NCBI GenBank assembly: GCA_002431975.1
Contig: DJFA01000102.1
Location: forward strand, 1 to 6,654
Length of the DNA: 6,654 nucleotides
Source of the DNA: Ruminococcus sp. UBA5884
GTDB lineage: Bacteria > Bacillota > Clostridia > Oscillospirales > Ruminococcaceae
Reading direction: 5' to 3'
The notes under the pieces were generated by a model. It made no database searches. It saw only the letters and a list, made by a program, of their open reading frames with translations, and had not been told where the DNA came from. A program made the translations under genes and the position numbers. The number at the start of each line of letters is the position of its first letter. The first letter of the stretch is position 1. Shown here in pieces: positions 1 to 6,544 of the stretch.

Positions 1-35
1 TATATAAAAAACAAAGAATGTGGGATATATAAACT

Positions 36-2420
36 ATGAATAAATATTTTAAAACACTTGAACTTCATAAGATACTTGAAATGCTTGCCGGCGAATGTTC
101 AAATGATGAAAGCCGCCGCCTTGCAAGAGAACTTGTGCCTTCATCTGATTTTACAACAGTAAAACTTGAAGTACTTAAAACCTCTCAGGCACTTGACCTC
201 TGTATGCGTTACGGTTCGCCGTCATTCATATCATTTAAAAATATAAAAAATTCACTTTCAAGAGCAAAATCCGGTGCAAGTCTTTCTCTGCGTGAACTGC
301 TTGATATAGGAAATATGCTCCGTCAGATACAGATTCTCTATGACTGGCATGGCCACTGTGAAAATTCAGAAACAGAACTTGACTATCTTTTTTCAAGACT
401 TATGCCTGATTCATACCTTAAAGACAAGATTGAAATGTCAATTATTTCAGATGACCAGATAAGCGACAATGCCAGCTCAGAACTCGCCTCAATAAGACGC
501 AAAATAGCAAAAGCCGGTGCAGACCTCAGAAATGTACTTGATAAAATGATAAAATCATCATCAGTACAGAAATGCCTTCAGGATTCAATCGTAACCATGC
601 GTGACGGAAGATATGTTCTTCCTGTCAAATCCGAACATAAAGGCAATATTCAGGGACTTGTACATGATACATCATCAAGCGGTCAGACTATTTTCATTGA
701 ACCTCTCGCAGTAGTTGAAACAAATAACAATATAAAAATTCTCCAGCGTATGGAACAGGAGGAAATTGAACGCATAATTGCACAGCTCAGTGCAGACTGT
801 GCCGCCGCATCAGATTCCATATCAGAAAATTATGATGTATGTGCAGAACTTAATCTTTATTTTGCAAAGGCATCACTTGCTGTAAAAATGAAAGCATTTC
901 CTGCCGAAGTTTCAGATGACGGAATAATAAATCTTAAAAAAGCAAGGCATCCGCTTATCAGCAAGGAAAAGGTTGTGCCTGTTGATATTTCAATAGGTGA
1001 AAATTATCAGACTCTTATAATAACAGGGCCTAATACAGGCGGAAAAACAGTTTCACTCAAAACAACAGGACTGCTTACTGCAATGACGATGTGCGGACTG
1101 CTTATACCGGCTGCGGAGGGCAGTAAGGTTTCAGTTTTTGAACATATACTTGTTGATATCGGCGACAGCCAGAGCATTGAAAATAATCTCTCGACATTTT
1201 CAGCACATACAAATAAAGTTATCGAAATTATCCGTACTGCCAATGAAAAATCACTTGTTCTTCTCGATGAACTCGGTTCAGGAACTGACCCTGTAGAGGG
1301 TTCTGCACTTGCAGTTTCAGTAATTGAAAAACTCAAATCATTAAAAGTTAAAATGATGGTGACAACTCATTATCAGGAGCTTAAACTCTATGCAATAGAA
1401 ACTGAAAATGTAGAAAATGCTTCATGTGAATTTGATATAAAATCATTGAGTCCGACATACAGACTTATAATAGGTTCTCCGGGAAAATCAAATGCGTTTG
1501 CAATTTCAAAAAAACTCGGTATGCCTGATGATGTGATAAATTATGCAAAAAGCCTTATAAATGAAGAAAACAGACATATCGAAAATGTTATAGAAAAACT
1601 CGATAATGCAAGAAGTGAATTTGAATCCAGAAACAAGGAGCTTGAACGCCTCAACAAGGAAGCAGAACAAACTTCAGAACTTTTAAAGGAAGAACGTGAC
1701 AAGTTCCATGAAAGCATTGAATCGGAGCTTGAAAAAGCTCGCCTTGAAGCGTCTGCAATAGTTGAACGTACCAAGGTTCAGTCAAATGAACTGCTTGATG
1801 AACTCGAAAAAATTAAAAAGCTTAAAGATAAATCTGATTTCAGCCAGAAATATTACGATGCAAGAAGCGGCGTAAAACGTGCATTCAATAAAATGTATGA
1901 TGAAGCAAATCCTGTACAGTCAGACAGAAATGCAGATTATAAGCTCCCCCGTCCTCTTAAAAAAGGCGACAGAGTTCTTATAACAGATATCAATAAAAAA
2001 GGCACTGTTGCAGGAAATGTTGATTCAAACGGCTATGTTTTCGTTCAGACAAGTTCTATGAAAACCAAGGTAAATGTAAAAAAATTAAGACTTATCGAAA
2101 AACAGCAGTCAGATGAAAATAATAAGCCTAAAAAAGGCGTTTCAATCAAAGGCGTTCAGAGCAAAGCTTCCAGAAAAGCTTCAATGGAGCTTGATATAAG
2201 AGGAAAAGCCGCTGATGAGGGCGTTTATGAAATGGAAGCATTTATTGACAATGCAGTAATGGCTAATGTAGGAGTTGTAACAATTATCCACGGAAAAGGT
2301 ACTGGAATACTGCGTGCCGCAGTGCATCAGCGTCTTAAACAGTTAAAATCCGTCAAATCATTCAGACTCGGACTTTTCGGCGAAGGTGAAGACGGCGTTA
2401 CAATCGTTCAGCTTAAATAA
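36..2420 (+). CDS. mutS2: MutS2 family ATPase/endonuclease with C-terminal Smr domain
   Basis: This 794-residue protein has the usual length and full domain order of bacterial MutS2. It has an N-terminal MutS-like core/lever region (about 1-300), an ABC-type ATPase (about 300-500) with Walker A GPNTGGKT at 331-338, Walker B LVLLDELGSGTDP at 407-419 (D411, E412) and the H-loop TTHY (H445). A charged coiled coil follows at about 503-600, then a KOW-like segment near 642-688, then the Smr nuclease domain with LDIRG at 719-723 and HGKGTG at 752-757. It lacks the mismatch-recognition domain of MutS1. Family members are cytosolic dimers; they have been linked to suppression of recombination and, in Bacillus subtilis, to rescue of collided ribosomes. 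The start fits the family N-terminus, but the ribosome site (GGGA at 22-25) is weak. The TAA stop is at the edge of a palindromic element. The upstream 35 bases show no clear promoter, so it may be expressed from further upstream. Confidence 0.97.
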   Translation: MNKYFKTLELHKILEMLAGECSNDESRRLARELVPSSDFTTVKLEVLKTSQALDLCMRYGSPSFISFKNIKNSLSRAKSGASLSLRELLDIGNMLRQIQILYDWHGHCENSETELDYLFSRLMPDSYLKDKIEMSIISDDQISDNASSELASIRRKIAKAGADLRNVLDKMIKSSSVQKCLQDSIVTMRDGRYVLPVKSEHKGNIQGLVHDTSSSGQTIFIEPLAVVETNNNIKILQRMEQEEIERIIAQLSADCAAASDSISENYDVCAELNLYFAKASLAVKMKAFPAEVSDDGIINLKKARHPLISKEKVVPVDISIGENYQTLIITGPNTGGKTVSLKTTGLLTAMTMCGLLIPAAEGSKVSVFEHILVDIGDSQSIENNLSTFSAHTNKVIEIIRTANEKSLVLLDELGSGTDPVEGSALAVSVIEKLKSLKVKMMVTTHYQELKLYAIETENVENASCEFDIKSLSPTYRLIIGSPGKSNAFAISKKLGMPDDVINYAKSLINEENRHIENVIEKLDNARSEFESRNKELERLNKEAEQTSELLKEERDKFHESIESELEKARLEASAIVERTKVQSNELLDELEKIKKLKDKSDFSQKYYDARSGVKRAFNKMYDEANPVQSDRNADYKLPRPLKKGDRVLITDINKKGTVAGNVDSNGYVFVQTSSMKTKVNVKKLRLIEKQQSDENNKPKKGVSIKGVQSKASRKASMELDIRGKAADEGVYEMEAFIDNAVMANVGVVTIIHGKGTGILRAAVHQRLKQLKSVKSFRLGLFGEGEDGVTIVQLK

Positions 2421-2570
2421 CGCCAATTCTACAACAAAATTTTATAATAAAAAAAATGAAATTTTTGTTTATTCTGTAGGGGCGAACTGTGTTCGCCCGC
2501 CTGAAATTACGGTAAATTGGAACGGGCGAACACAGTTCGCCCCTACAAATAATAATCATCGAATTGGCGT
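2420..2570. repeat. MITE-like palindromic element, copy 1 (complete)
   Basis: A non-coding element of about 150 bp. Its outer ends are inverted repeats, ACGCCAATTC (2420-2429) and GAATTGGCGT (2561-2570). Inside lies a perfect 25-bp inverted repeat, arms 2475-2499 and 2523-2547, around a 23-nt loop. Each arm is also a hairpin by itself: GGGCGAAC, loop TGT, GTTCGCCC at 2480-2498. The direct repeat TTAAATAA occurs at 2413-2420 and 2570-2577, as expected for a target-site duplication. If that is the full duplication, the element proper is 2421-2569. No transposase is encoded, so any movement would need one supplied elsewhere. There is no T-tract after either arm, so I do not call it a terminator. 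Confidence 0.85.
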
Positions 2571-2592
2571 TAAATAATCGATGATTATTTTC
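2551..2592 (+). terminator. Possible weak hairpin terminator after mutS2
   Basis: AATAATCATCGA (2551-2562) and TCGATGATTATT (2578-2589) form a perfect 12-bp inverted repeat with a 15-nt loop, followed by a short T-rich run (2588-2591). It is AT-rich and the T-run is short, so termination is doubtful. The left half lies inside the palindromic element and the right half outside it, so the hairpin exists only because the element is present. Confidence 0.3.
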
Positions 2593-2640
2593 TGTACCCC
2601 ACCTGATAATCAATATCAAATCAAAAAGGAGATTCCTCAT

Positions 2641-3555
2641 ATGGATATAAAATATCATATACCTGATTTTGTAAGGCATTTCAAACTCAATATACTGCTT
2701 TACGAAACAATGCAGAAACATCCTGAATTTTTTTATGATAATCTTAAAATAGGTTCTGTTTACGGAACATTCCCTACATCATTATGGAACGGAGGAAGAA
2801 ATTTCAGCGGCACTGTTGACGACAACTATATAAGAGCCGTTATACAGCAGTTCAACCGCAGAGGTATTCCATGCAGATTTGCATTCAGCAATCCCCTTAT
2901 TACTGAAAAACATATACATGACCCTTTCTGCAATAAATGTCTTCAGATGGCTGACAACGGAATGAATGAGGTAATAGTGGTATCTCCTGTTCTTGAGCAG
3001 TATATCCGTAAAAATTATCCGTCATTCAAGATTATAAGCTCCACCTGCAAACAGTTAAGAGATGAGGAAAGCCTTGACAAGGAATTTATGCATGATTACA
3101 GTCTTGTAGTTCTCGATTATAACTGGAACAATGATTTTGAACGCCTTGAAAAGATAGCATTCAAGGACAGATGTGAACTTCTTGTAAATCCATGCTGTGT
3201 GCCTGACTGCAAAAGACGTGGTGAACATTATGAATACATAGGAAAATATCAGATTGAGCTTTGCGAATGTATGCAGACCGGCAAACAATTCAATATGCCT
3301 GAATTCACCTGCGAACATATGCAGAAATCATTTTATCAGACTACAAAATGGAAAACTCATATAAAGCCTGAGGATATCTATAATAAATATGTTCCTATGG
3401 GATTCAGCAATTTCAAGATAGAAGGCAGACCGCTGCCGGATATAACAGTACTTGAAAGCTATATGTATTACATGGCAAAACCGCAGTACCGTGATGAAGC
3501 AAGACTCTATATACTTACTCTGCTTACCAAGGATTACCGATATTTCAACAGATAA
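2641..3555 (+). CDS. Cys-rich U32-peptidase-like protein of unknown function
   Basis: This encodes 304 residues from the ATG at 2641, chosen because AAGGAG lies 8 nt upstream; an in-frame ATG at 2581 has no such site and overlaps the hairpin after the element. I do not recognise a named gene. Two stretches recall the TIM-barrel peptidase-U32 superfamily: GFSNFKIEGR (254-263), like the F/LKIEGR motif of that family, and NPCCVPDCKRRGEHY (183-197), a Cys/His/Arg-rich segment. Eleven cysteines are present, with C97/C100, C185/C186/C190, C208/C210 and C224 clustered. U32 relatives acting in RNA or quinone hydroxylation hold an iron-sulfur cluster through four Cys; binding here is inference. There is no signal peptide or membrane segment, so it is likely cytosolic. 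It stands alone, downstream of mutS2 and the palindromic element, and ends at a shared terminator. Coding is well supported; function is not. Confidence 0.85.
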   Translation: MDIKYHIPDFVRHFKLNILLYETMQKHPEFFYDNLKIGSVYGTFPTSLWNGGRNFSGTVDDNYIRAVIQQFNRRGIPCRFAFSNPLITEKHIHDPFCNKCLQMADNGMNEVIVVSPVLEQYIRKNYPSFKIISSTCKQLRDEESLDKEFMHDYSLVVLDYNWNNDFERLEKIAFKDRCELLVNPCCVPDCKRRGEHYEYIGKYQIELCECMQTGKQFNMPEFTCEHMQKSFYQTTKWKTHIKPEDIYNKYVPMGFSNFKIEGRPLPDITVLESYMYYMAKPQYRDEARLYILTLLTKDYRYFNR

Positions 3556-3560
3556 AAATA

Positions 3561-3591
3561 ATGTCCGGATTTCAATTCCGGACATTTTTTT
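3561..3591. terminator. Bidirectional intrinsic terminator between convergent genes
   Basis: ATGTCCGGA (3561-3569) pairs with TCCGGACAT (3577-3585) around a 7-nt loop. On the plus strand a T-tract follows (3586-3591). On the minus strand the tail is also T-rich (complement of 3551-3560), so the hairpin can end both the U32-like gene and the acetyltransferase. The last two Ts of the plus-strand tract are part of the acetyltransferase stop codon (TTA at 3590-3592). Confidence 0.9.
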
Positions 3592-4180
3592 ATTCAGCCA
3601 TTTTATATTTATGCTTATCCTCGTCAGTAATTTCTCTGAGTACGTGGCATGGATTTCCGACAGCAATTACTCCTGAAGGGATATTCTTTGTAACCACGCT
3701 TCCAGCACCTATTATGGTATTATCCCCTATTTCAACTCCTGGCAGAACCACAACATTTGCTCCTATCCAGACATTATTGCCTACTTTTATTTTCCATGCT
3801 ATTTCAAGGCCTTTGTTTCTCTGTTCAGCATCAATTGCATGACCGGCAGTTGAAAAACAGCAGTTCGGAGCTATAAAAACATTATCGCCAAAAGTAACTT
3901 CTGCACCGTCAAGAATTGTACAGTTATAATTTGAAAAGAAATTTTCACCGATATGAATATTATATCCGTAATCGCAGATGAATGGTGAATGAATTACCGC
4001 ACTGTCTTTCATATCCCCAAGCATTTCATGAAGGATTTTGTTTCTTTTTTCAAATTGATAATTAGGTATGCTGTTAAGCTGATAACATAATTCAGCACAT
4101 TTAATTCTCTCATCAAGAAGACTTTTATCATAATTTGCATCATAAAGAAAACCTGCCTTAGCTTTTTCCTTTTCAGTCAT
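3590..4180 (-). CDS. Sugar O-acetyltransferase, LacA/Maa/NodL family
   Basis: This 196-residue protein is of normal length for galactoside/maltose O-acetyltransferases, which move acetyl from acetyl-CoA to a sugar hydroxyl in the cytosol. The N-terminal helical 'Mac' region (about 5-60) includes LYDANYDKSL, the family's usual opening. From about 60 the sequence runs as left-handed beta-helix hexapeptide repeats (e.g. VEIGDNTIIGAGS). The catalytic histidine is H114 in STAGHAIDAEQRNKG, matching His115 of LacA, and N84 and W138 (NNVWIGA) are also kept. The tail VGNPCHVLREI is typical. The ATG is supported by AGGGAG 7 nt upstream on the minus strand. The true acceptor sugar cannot be read from sequence. 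It lies downstream of tRNA-Ser on the same strand, with only about 24 nt between the tRNA terminator tail and the start codon. Confidence 0.93.
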   Translation of the reverse strand: MTEKEKAKAGFLYDANYDKSLLDERIKCAELCYQLNSIPNYQFEKRNKILHEMLGDMKDSAVIHSPFICDYGYNIHIGENFFSNYNCTILDGAEVTFGDNVFIAPNCCFSTAGHAIDAEQRNKGLEIAWKIKVGNNVWIGANVVVLPGVEIGDNTIIGAGSVVTKNIPSGVIAVGNPCHVLREITDEDKHKYKMAE

Positions 4181-4204
4181 ATGAACACTCCCTTTTTATG
4201 GATA

Positions 4205-4238
4205 TAATAAAAAGCACATTTTAATTAAATGTGCTTTT
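4205..4238 (-). terminator. Intrinsic terminator of tRNA-Ser
   Basis: A 12-bp stem with arms 4210-4221 and 4227-4238 and a 5-nt loop; read on the minus strand it ends in TTTTTATTATA. It begins 3 nt after the tRNA CCA end. The stem has a GCACAT core and A/T outer pairs, so it may leak, allowing read-through into the acetyltransferase. Confidence 0.8.
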
Positions 4239-4241
4239 AAG

Positions 4242-4332
4242 TGGCGGAGATGGTGGGATTCGAACCCACGGAACATTTTACTGTTCAAACGATTTCGAGT
4301 CGTTCTCGTTATGACCACTTCGATACATCTCC
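4242..4332 (-). tRNA. tRNA-Ser (anticodon CGA, reads UCG)
   Basis: The minus strand folds into a complete class II tRNA of 91 nt including an encoded CCA. The acceptor stem is GGAGATG/CATCTCC with discriminator G. The D arm carries AGTGGT. The anticodon stem AACGA/TCGTT holds loop CTCGAAA, giving anticodon CGA. The long variable arm GAACA/TGTTC (loop GTAAAA) is the serine hallmark. The T arm is GTGGG TTCGAAT CCCAC. All stems pair, so it should be functional. Confidence 0.97.
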
Positions 4333-4342
4333 ATATGCAGAT

Positions 4343-4371
4343 ATTATACCATAAATTAAGAAATAATTCAA
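4343..4371 (-). promoter_or_regulatory. Sigma-A promoter of tRNA-Ser
   Basis: On the minus strand TTGAAT (4366-4371) and a perfect TATAAT (4343-4348) are separated by exactly 17 nt. TGG directly precedes the -10, giving an extended -10 (TGnTATAAT). The mature tRNA begins 10 nt after the -10 box, so transcription would start only a few nucleotides before it. Confidence 0.9.
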
Positions 4372-4403
4372 TAGTTAAATCCAAATTTGACAGTAAAATT
4401 TTA

Positions 4404-4554
4404 ACGCAGATTCATTCTGTAGGGGCGACCATTGGTCGCCCGTTCAAATTATGGTTGAAACATAAATTTGATATCTGTTTCCTGCATAAAAATCATTGGT
4501 TAACTATCTGAAATTATGGTAAACTGCAACGGGCGACCAATGGTCGCCCCTACA
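4404..4554. repeat. MITE-like palindromic element, copy 2 (long loop, right end missing)
   Basis: The perfect 25-bp inverted arms are at 4418-4442 and 4530-4554. Each arm also folds alone (GGGCGACC, loop ATT, GGTCGCCC at 4423-4441). The loop is 87 nt against 22-23 in the other copies. Its last 23 nt match the copy 1 loop (about 19 of 23), and AAATTATGGT occurs twice in it (4446-4455 and 4511-4520), suggesting an internal duplication or insertion. The left end ACGCAGATTC (4404-4413) is a diverged, shortened version of the family end. No right GAATTGGCGT is found. It fills most of the gene-free stretch between the tRNA promoter and the GntR promoter. Confidence 0.85.
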
Positions 4555-4560
4555 AAATAA

Positions 4561-4610
4561 AAAAAATTTTTTATAAAGTACTTGACAATCATTCAAAAAT
4601 AGTGTACTAT
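4561..4610 (+). promoter_or_regulatory. Strong sigma-A promoter with UP element for the gntR-ABC operon
   Basis: TTGACA (4582-4587), a 17-nt spacer and TACTAT (4605-4610) form a near-consensus promoter. Directly upstream, 4562-4580 (AAAAATTTTTTATAAAGTA) fits the published full UP-element consensus AAAWWTWTTTTnnAAAnnn at every fixed position and lies at the right distance (about -55 to -37). The predicted transcription start is near 4617, leaving a leader of only about 15 nt before the TTG start. Confidence 0.88.
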
Positions 4611-4620
4611 TTAGGTAGTG
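4600..4620 (+). promoter_or_regulatory. Candidate GntR (YtrA-type) operator
   Basis: TAGTGTACTA (4600-4609) is a partial palindrome over the -10 box, and ACTA (4606-4609) with TAGT (4616-4619) forms a second inverted pair with a 6-nt gap. Half-sites at this place would let the first gene's product repress its own operon by blocking polymerase, as known for YtrA-type regulators. The symmetry is short and imperfect. Confidence 0.45.
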
Positions 4621-4626
4621 AGGTGG
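4620..4626 (+). promoter_or_regulatory. Ribosome binding site fixing the TTG start of gntR
   Basis: GAGGTGG lies 8 nt (counted from GAGG) before TTG at 4632. The longer reading frame opens at a GTG (4602) that overlaps the promoter -10 box and would not be transcribed, so the TTG is preferred. The site lies almost at the 5' end of the predicted mRNA. Confidence 0.75.
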
Positions 4627-4631
4627 TGCAG

Positions 4632-4988
4632 TTGGAATTTAATAATAATATGCCGATATATCTTCAGGTGGCTGATGATATAAAAAAACAGCTCATTACC
4701 GGTAAAATAAAAGCCGGTGATAAACTCCCTTCAAATAATGAGCTGGCTGCAATGTATAAGGTAAATCCAAATACGGTACAGAGGATTTATAAATATCTTG
4801 AAATGGAAGGGATATGCTACACTAAAAGAGGTCTGGGAACATTTGTTATGGAAAATGAAAATCTTGTTGAAAATATTAAAAATCAGATGGTAAACTCAAT
4901 TGTAAAGGATTTTATCGAAAAAATGCACTCTCTTGACTACACAGACAATGATATCATCGAAATTATCAGAAAAAATGAAAAGGAGTAA
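4632..4988 (+). CDS. GntR family transcriptional regulator, YtrA subfamily
   Basis: This encodes 118 residues from a TTG start (see ribosome site at 4620). The N-terminal winged helix-turn-helix (about 7-73) shows the GntR pattern: PIYLQVADDIKKQLITGKI, then AGDKLPSNNELA, the recognition helix VNPNTVQRIYKYLEMEG (44-60) and the wing KRGLGTFV (65-72). Only about 45 residues follow, a short helical dimerisation tail, which marks the YtrA subfamily rather than FadR or HutC types with ligand domains. Such proteins repress the ABC operon they lead; effectors are mostly unknown. The last codons contain the AGGAG ribosome site of the ATPase gene, and 4 nt separate its stop from the next start, so the two are co-transcribed. 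Confidence 0.93.
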   Translation: MEFNNNMPIYLQVADDIKKQLITGKIKAGDKLPSNNELAAMYKVNPNTVQRIYKYLEMEGICYTKRGLGTFVMENENLVENIKNQMVNSIVKDFIEKMHSLDYTDNDIIEIIRKNEKE

Positions 4989-4992
4989 TCAT

Positions 4993-5721
4993 ATGCTTGA
5001 ATTTAAAAACGCAGTAAAAAAATATGGAAAGAAAAATGCTCTTGATGGTCTTGATGCACAGTTTGAAAGAGGCAGAGTCTATGCTCTTGCCGCCCCAAAC
5101 GGTCATGGAAAAACCACTCTTATGAAAACAGCCTGCAATCTTGTAAAACTTGATTCAGGTGAATGTCTTGTTGACGGCGAACCGGTATCATATAAAACTA
5201 ATAAAATCATATCATATATGCCTACTGAACTTTATTTTTACAGGGGTATGAGCATAAAAGATGTCGGAAAATATTACAGTGACTTCTATGATGATTTCAG
5301 TTTCAGCAAATTTGAAAAGCTTATCCAGTTAATGGAACTTGATATGAAAATGAAAACTGCAAGTATGTCATCAGGTATGTGTGCAAAATTCAAAATATCA
5401 GTTGTCCTTTCAAGAAATGCAAAATATATAATGCTTGATGAACCGCTTAACGGAATTGACCTCATAACCCGTGATATGGTAATCCAGACTATTATAAAAG
5501 CTGTTTCAGATGATGCCTGTATAATTATTTCAAGTCATCTTTTTGATGAAATAGAAAGCATAACCGATAATATTGTAATAATAAAGGACGGAAAAGCTGT
5601 TATGCAGGGCGATATGGAGGAAATAAGAACTGAACAGGGACTTTCAATGTCAGACCTTTACCGTGAAACATTTGCAAATCATTCATTTGACAGTATTATG
5701 GAGGATATAAAAAATGATTAA
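4993..5721 (+). CDS. ABC transporter ATP-binding protein (YtrB-like)
   Basis: This 242-residue single-domain ATPase drives the adjacent permease at the inner face of the membrane. The start ATG at 4993 is chosen for AGGAG 7 nt upstream and because the protein then opens MLEFKNAVKKYGKK, a standard ABC beginning. Motifs: Walker A APNGHGKT at 34-41 (usual first Gly is Ala34), Q-loop region ISYMPTEL (73-80) with Thr78 where Gln is common, signature MSSGM at 125-129 instead of LSGGQ, Walker B YIMLDEP with D149 and E150, D-loop NGID (153-156) and switch H182. The lysine, aspartate, glutamate and histidine needed for ATP hydrolysis are all present, so it should be active; degenerate signature sequences are common in this subfamily. 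The gene overlaps the permease start by 8 bp. The substrate is unknown. Confidence 0.94.
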   Translation: MLEFKNAVKKYGKKNALDGLDAQFERGRVYALAAPNGHGKTTLMKTACNLVKLDSGECLVDGEPVSYKTNKIISYMPTELYFYRGMSIKDVGKYYSDFYDDFSFSKFEKLIQLMELDMKMKTASMSSGMCAKFKISVVLSRNAKYIMLDEPLNGIDLITRDMVIQTIIKAVSDDACIIISSHLFDEIESITDNIVIIKDGKAVMQGDMEEIRTEQGLSMSDLYRETFANHSFDSIMEDIKND

Positions 5722-6508
5722 TCTTATAAAACATGAATTTATAAAATCAAGAATACCACTTATTGCAGCCTTTTTAATTATAATAATAACAGAAATTTTC
5801 TATCTGATAAGCATATTAATAAAAAGTGAAACAATGTTTGCAATAGCAGCTATGATTATGATGCTGTTCATTTCATTTATTCCTGCTGCGTGTATTATGT
5901 ATCCTGTATATATATATGAGCTTGATGTTACACACAAGCATAAAAACGGCTATATGCTTTTCATGACACCTAACAGTTCATATAAAATAATAGGTGCAAA
6001 GATTCTCGCATCATTTATAGCATCAGTTGCTGTTTCAGTTCTTTCTATTGGTTTATCTGCTTTAAATGCATCTATTCCTATGCCATCATTTTATGATGAT
6101 AATATGATTGAATTTGGAAGCATATTTATGCTGTTTGACAGAGTATCAGCCTCAAGCACAGCAATGATAATTATAATGATTATCGCAGTTTATCTCCAGC
6201 TTGTTTCAACGATTTATTTTATATATATGCTTATCGCTACAGTACTTGAGAGAGTACCGTTAAAGTGGGTTATCGGAATAGGAATATTCTTTGCAATAAC
6301 ATGTATACAGAATTTTATACTTAATCTGATAAGACCGTCTGCATCTTCAATTGACAATGTTCCGGCAGATATATCTGCATATGAAATAGTACTTACAGTA
6401 TTCGGCGGTTCAGGAGGATTTATAATCAGTATAATTTCAAGTCTTATAATTGCAGGACTTACATACTGGGGAACTTCAGAACTTTGCAGAAAAAAACTGA
6501 GTTTATAA
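5714..6508 (+). CDS. ABC-2 type transporter permease
   Basis: This 264-residue integral membrane protein has six predicted helices at about 15-36, 42-68, 96-118, 149-178, 185-206 and 224-252. Between helices 2 and 3 is a cytosolic segment with YMLFMTPNSSYKIIGAKIL (80-98), the coupling region seen in ABC-2 permeases (like 'tlPvs...ilgaKl'). The start ATG overlaps the last codons of the ATPase gene (ATGATTAA), and GGAGG at 5700-5704 sits 9 nt upstream, so translation is likely coupled. With one permease and one ATPase in the operon, the simplest complex is a homodimer of each. Family and context suggest export or sensing of an envelope-active compound, but this is inference. A terminator follows directly. 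Confidence 0.9.
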   Translation: MINLIKHEFIKSRIPLIAAFLIIIITEIFYLISILIKSETMFAIAAMIMMLFISFIPAACIMYPVYIYELDVTHKHKNGYMLFMTPNSSYKIIGAKILASFIASVAVSVLSIGLSALNASIPMPSFYDDNMIEFGSIFMLFDRVSASSTAMIIIMIIAVYLQLVSTIYFIYMLIATVLERVPLKWVIGIGIFFAITCIQNFILNLIRPSASSIDNVPADISAYEIVLTVFGGSGGFIISIISSLIIAGLTYWGTSELCRKKLSL

Positions 6509-6511
6509 TAG

Positions 6512-6544
6512 AAAAATGCACCTCAAATCAGAGGTGCGTTTTTT
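6512..6544 (+). terminator. Intrinsic terminator of the gntR-ABC operon
   Basis: GCACCTC (6518-6524) pairs with GAGGTGC (6531-6537) around AAATCA, with a flanking A-run upstream (6512-6516) and a T6 tract (6539-6544). It begins 4 nt after the permease stop. Confidence 0.92.

Noticed and set aside
2475..2547. Long GC-rich hairpin of copy 1 as an intrinsic terminator
   Set aside because: No T-tract follows it on either strand; the flank is mixed A/T.
2386..2577. Short open frame overlapping the mutS2 end and the palindromic element
   Set aside because: It overlaps mutS2 in another frame, runs through the repeat, and has no ribosome site.
2588..2640. Promoter for the U32-like gene (GATAAT at 2605-2610)
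   Set aside because: The -10 is acceptable but no -35 box is found at suitable distance.
4311..4511. Short open frames on both strands across the tRNA and copy 2
   Set aside because: They read through a well-folded tRNA and a repeat; no ribosome site or protein-like composition.
4602..4631. GTG at 4602 as the start of the GntR gene
   Set aside because: It overlaps the promoter -10 region, so would be untranscribed, and adds residues absent from the usual GntR N-terminus.
4933..4992. Earlier ATG for the ABC ATPase
   Set aside because: The extra 20 residues overlap the GntR gene and lack a ribosome site; AGGAG precedes the ATG at 4993.
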